Of a stretch of DNA of 64,000 nt, positions 62,481-64,000 are shown piece by piece; positions within the stretch are counted from its first letter, which is position 1; the number at the start of each line of letters is the position of its first letter. The notes below the pieces were generated by a model that saw nothing but the letters and a program-made list of their open reading frames with translations, was not told the DNA's origin and made no database searches. The position numbers and the translations under genes are program-made. The DNA comes from Amorphoplanes digitatis (GTDB lineage: Bacteria; Actinomycetota; Actinomycetes; Mycobacteriales; Micromonosporaceae): the NCBI RefSeq assembly GCF_014205335.1, contig NZ_JACHNH010000001.1, positions 3,218,501 through 3,282,500 of the forward strand, given 5' to 3'.

Positions 62481-63461
62481 CTACGCCGCCGCGAGCTGGC
62501 CGCCGCCGAGCTGCGGGTAGTCCTCGAGCCACTCGATGTAGAGCGGGTTGCGGGCGACGACCTCGGCGTACGCCTCGCCGGCCATGCCCATCAGCCGCGG
62601 TGCGACCTTGGCCGCCTGGCTGTCGGGGTGCCAGCCGAGCACCTGCCGCCAGCGCAGCGGCGCGCCCATCAGGGGCCGGTGGGTGAGCCCGGCCGGTGGC
62701 CGGAACGTCGGCTGGCACAGCGCGAGCGCGAGCCCGGACTCCACCATGTCGACGCAGCCGCGGATGTCCGTCTCCAGCATCCGCCGGGGGGTGAACCCGT
62801 TGCGCGCGCAGGCCGCCGCGAAGCAGTCGCCGAAGCAGCCGTCGCCGGTGCCGGCGACCCACTGCTCCTCGGACATCTCGGCGAGGTCGACCTCGACGCC
62901 CTTGGCCGCCGGGTGGTTCTCGGGCATCAGCACGCAGACACCGTCGACGGCGATGGTCTGCCACACCAGGCCGTAGTCCGCGGAGGGGATGGCGTCGCCG
63001 CAGACGCCGACCTGCGCGTAGTCCAGCTTGCCGGCCAGCACCATGGTGGCCAGCTCGTCGACGTAGTAGGACGCGTGGGTGGAGATCTGCGCCTCGGGCT
63101 GCGCCTCGGAGAGCCGGTGCACCATGCCGCCGATGACCGGGCCGCCGATCGCGCCGATCCGGTAGCGGGTCATGACGTTCTCGTCCGCGCCGGACCCGGC
63201 GAGCCGGGCCGCCTCGTCCTGGAGGCCCTTCATCGCGGGCAGCAGCACCCGGGCCCGGGACAGCACGAGTTCGCCGAGCGCCGTCGGCCGGGCGCCGCGA
63301 CGGTCACGTTCGAAGAGCGGACCGCCCAGAGTCCGCTCGATCCGTTGCAGCTGTGCGGTCAGCGCCGGTTGGGCGAGGCCCAGCAGCGATGCCGCCTTCG
63401 TCACGCTGCCCGTCTCCGCGATGGCACAGACCACCTTGAGATGCCGCAGCTCCAGGTTCAT
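62481..63461 (-). CDS. LysR-family transcriptional regulator
   Basis: A 326-residue regulator. The N-terminal winged helix-turn-helix is LRHLKVVCAIAETGSVTKAA, then LAQPALTAQLQRIERTLGG. The effector domain (about 95-310) has the LysR substrate-binding fold (TRYRIGAIGGPVIGGMVHRL and DGVCVLMPENHP). ATG 63461 is supported by a leaderless TACCGT 6 nt upstream; an in-frame upstream ATG would add unconserved residues. No co-inducer or target is evident, and its divergent partner is not obvious. Confidence 0.9.
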   Translation of the reverse strand: MNLELRHLKVVCAIAETGSVTKAASLLGLAQPALTAQLQRIERTLGGPLFERDRRGARPTALGELVLSRARVLLPAMKGLQDEAARLAGSGADENVMTRYRIGAIGGPVIGGMVHRLSEAQPEAQISTHASYYVDELATMVLAGKLDYAQVGVCGDAIPSADYGLVWQTIAVDGVCVLMPENHPAAKGVEVDLAEMSEEQWVAGTGDGCFGDCFAAACARNGFTPRRMLETDIRGCVDMVESGLALALCQPTFRPPAGLTHRPLMGAPLRWRQVLGWHPDSQAAKVAPRLMGMAGEAYAEVVARNPLYIEWLEDYPQLGGGQLAAA

Positions 63462-63467
63462 AGCGTG

Positions 63468-63473
63468 ACGGTA
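63468..63473 (-). promoter_or_regulatory. -10 hexamer of a leaderless promoter
   Basis: On the minus strand TACCGT lies 6 nt before the LysR ATG at 63461. Confidence 0.55.
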
Positions 63474-63640
63474 GGACGTTCGCGGGATATCGGCTAGACC
63501 TTCGGCCAGCCAAAGATCCTCCACTTGTGACAAATGGGTTAACCAAAAGGACAGATCCAGCTAAGCCGTACGCTGGTCCGGGCACAGATCGTTGATCATC
63601 TATCACTATGAGTGAAAACTCCGTCCACTATGTACTTTGT

Positions 63641-64000
63641 TCACAGATCGCGCCGGTAGGTGGTCCGTCGACCCACGACGTCGCGGACCTTGTCGGCCAG
63701 CGCCACGGCCGGGTCGACGATCTTGTTCCACGGCGGCGTCGCGGGAGTGCCGGGGTGCGGGCGGGTCGGCGCGGCCTCCTCGGCCAGCTCCACCCGGTTG
63801 CCGAGCCGGATCAGCTCCTCGGCCGAGCACATCCGCAGCAGCAGCGGCAGCAGCTCCCCGGCCGCCGCTTCGGCGTGTCGCAGCAGCCGGCGCCGCACGT
63901 CGCCGGCGCGGGCCGCTCGATCGGCGTCGTCCGCGGCCTCGAGGAGCCGGAGCGACTCCAGCAGCGCCCGGTCCTCGGCGATCTCCCGGTCGACAAGCGC
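63641..64000 (-). CDS. Helical protein, possibly hemerythrin-like, 5' end cut off by the window edge
   Basis: The last 119 residues of a minus-strand gene that runs out of the window at base 64000. It shows helices ALVDREIAEDRALLESLRLL, LLRHAEAAAGELLPLLLRM and CSAEELIRLGNRVELAEEAA, then a Pro-rich tail (PTRPHPGTPATPPWNK). The RHAEA...E pattern and the tail recall actinobacterial hemerythrin-like proteins, but the metal ligands cannot be confirmed without the missing N-terminus. Confidence 0.6.
   Translation of the reverse strand, partial: ALVDREIAEDRALLESLRLLEAADDADRAARAGDVRRRLLRHAEAAAGELLPLLLRMCSAEELIRLGNRVELAEEAAPTRPHPGTPATPPWNKIVDPAVALADKVRDVVGRRTTYRRDL

Overview
The window is chromosomal DNA from a very GC-rich actinobacterium. 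Nearly every codon ends in G or C, GTG starts are common, and at least a dozen genes look leaderless: a TANNNT hexamer lies 6-7 nt before the start codon with no Shine-Dalgarno. The gene content fits a mycelial actinomycete, most likely of the Micromonosporaceae (Actinoplanes-like). It includes a GlgE alpha-glucan operon, polyphosphate glucokinase, SigF-type and SigE-type sigma factors, SecA2, a STAS/anti-sigma kinase protein and B12 synthesis under a cobalamin riboswitch. The family assignment is inference. No rRNA, tRNA, CRISPR array, prophage or insertion sequence was recognised.

Layout. 1-6.2 kb: tex (3' end cut off), a zinc alcohol dehydrogenase, an ATPase-LuxR regulator divergent from a PP2C phosphatase, an acetyltransferase and a VOC protein. 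6.3-13.6 kb: the minus-strand operon glgE-treS-mak-glgB, which turns trehalose into branched alpha-glucan via maltose-1-phosphate. 13.9-20.7 kb: a hypothetical gene, an ECF sigma factor with its membrane partner, a PPOX flavoprotein with ppgK, a SigF-like sigma factor, a PAP2 phosphatase and a secreted glucosaminidase. 20.8-32.2 kb: hrpA, small hypotheticals, a LamG-like exported protein, xth, a membrane GGDEF-EAL protein, a tandem universal stress protein and citrate synthase. 32.2-36.7 kb: an ArsR regulator with a palindromic operator, coupled to an SRPBCC gene that carries an inserted 94-bp repeat; a second sigma/membrane-partner pair; a gluconokinase. 36.7-41.4 kb: cobalamin riboswitch, chelatase-type ATPase, cobO, cobB and cobE-like. 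41.4-57.4 kb: an acetyltransferase with a glutamate-cysteine-ligase-like gene, membrane proteins, a large proline-rich repeat protein, a STAS-HATPase fusion, an ABC exporter, secA2, DUF3500, a cupin, a receiver-less OmpR-type DNA-binding protein followed by the second 94-bp repeat, a P-loop-less uridine-kinase-like protein, a DksA/TraR zinc finger, DUF72 and a class IV aminotransferase. 57.4-62 kb: a four-gene FtsK/EccC-like ATPase operon. 62-64 kb: a NYN protein, a LysR regulator and a truncated helical protein.

The two strongest leads are: (1) a pair of 94-bp elements about 22 kb apart in opposite orientation, 84 of 94 positions identical, with a compensatory base-pair change in the terminal stem, one reading through a gene's N-terminus and one supplying another gene's stop codon; and (2) the 57.4-62 kb operon, which couples a small helical protein, an accessory protein, an ATPase with one intact and two apparently degenerate nucleotide-binding modules, and a coiled-coil membrane protein. 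That layout recalls type VII secretion but lacks its other recognised components.
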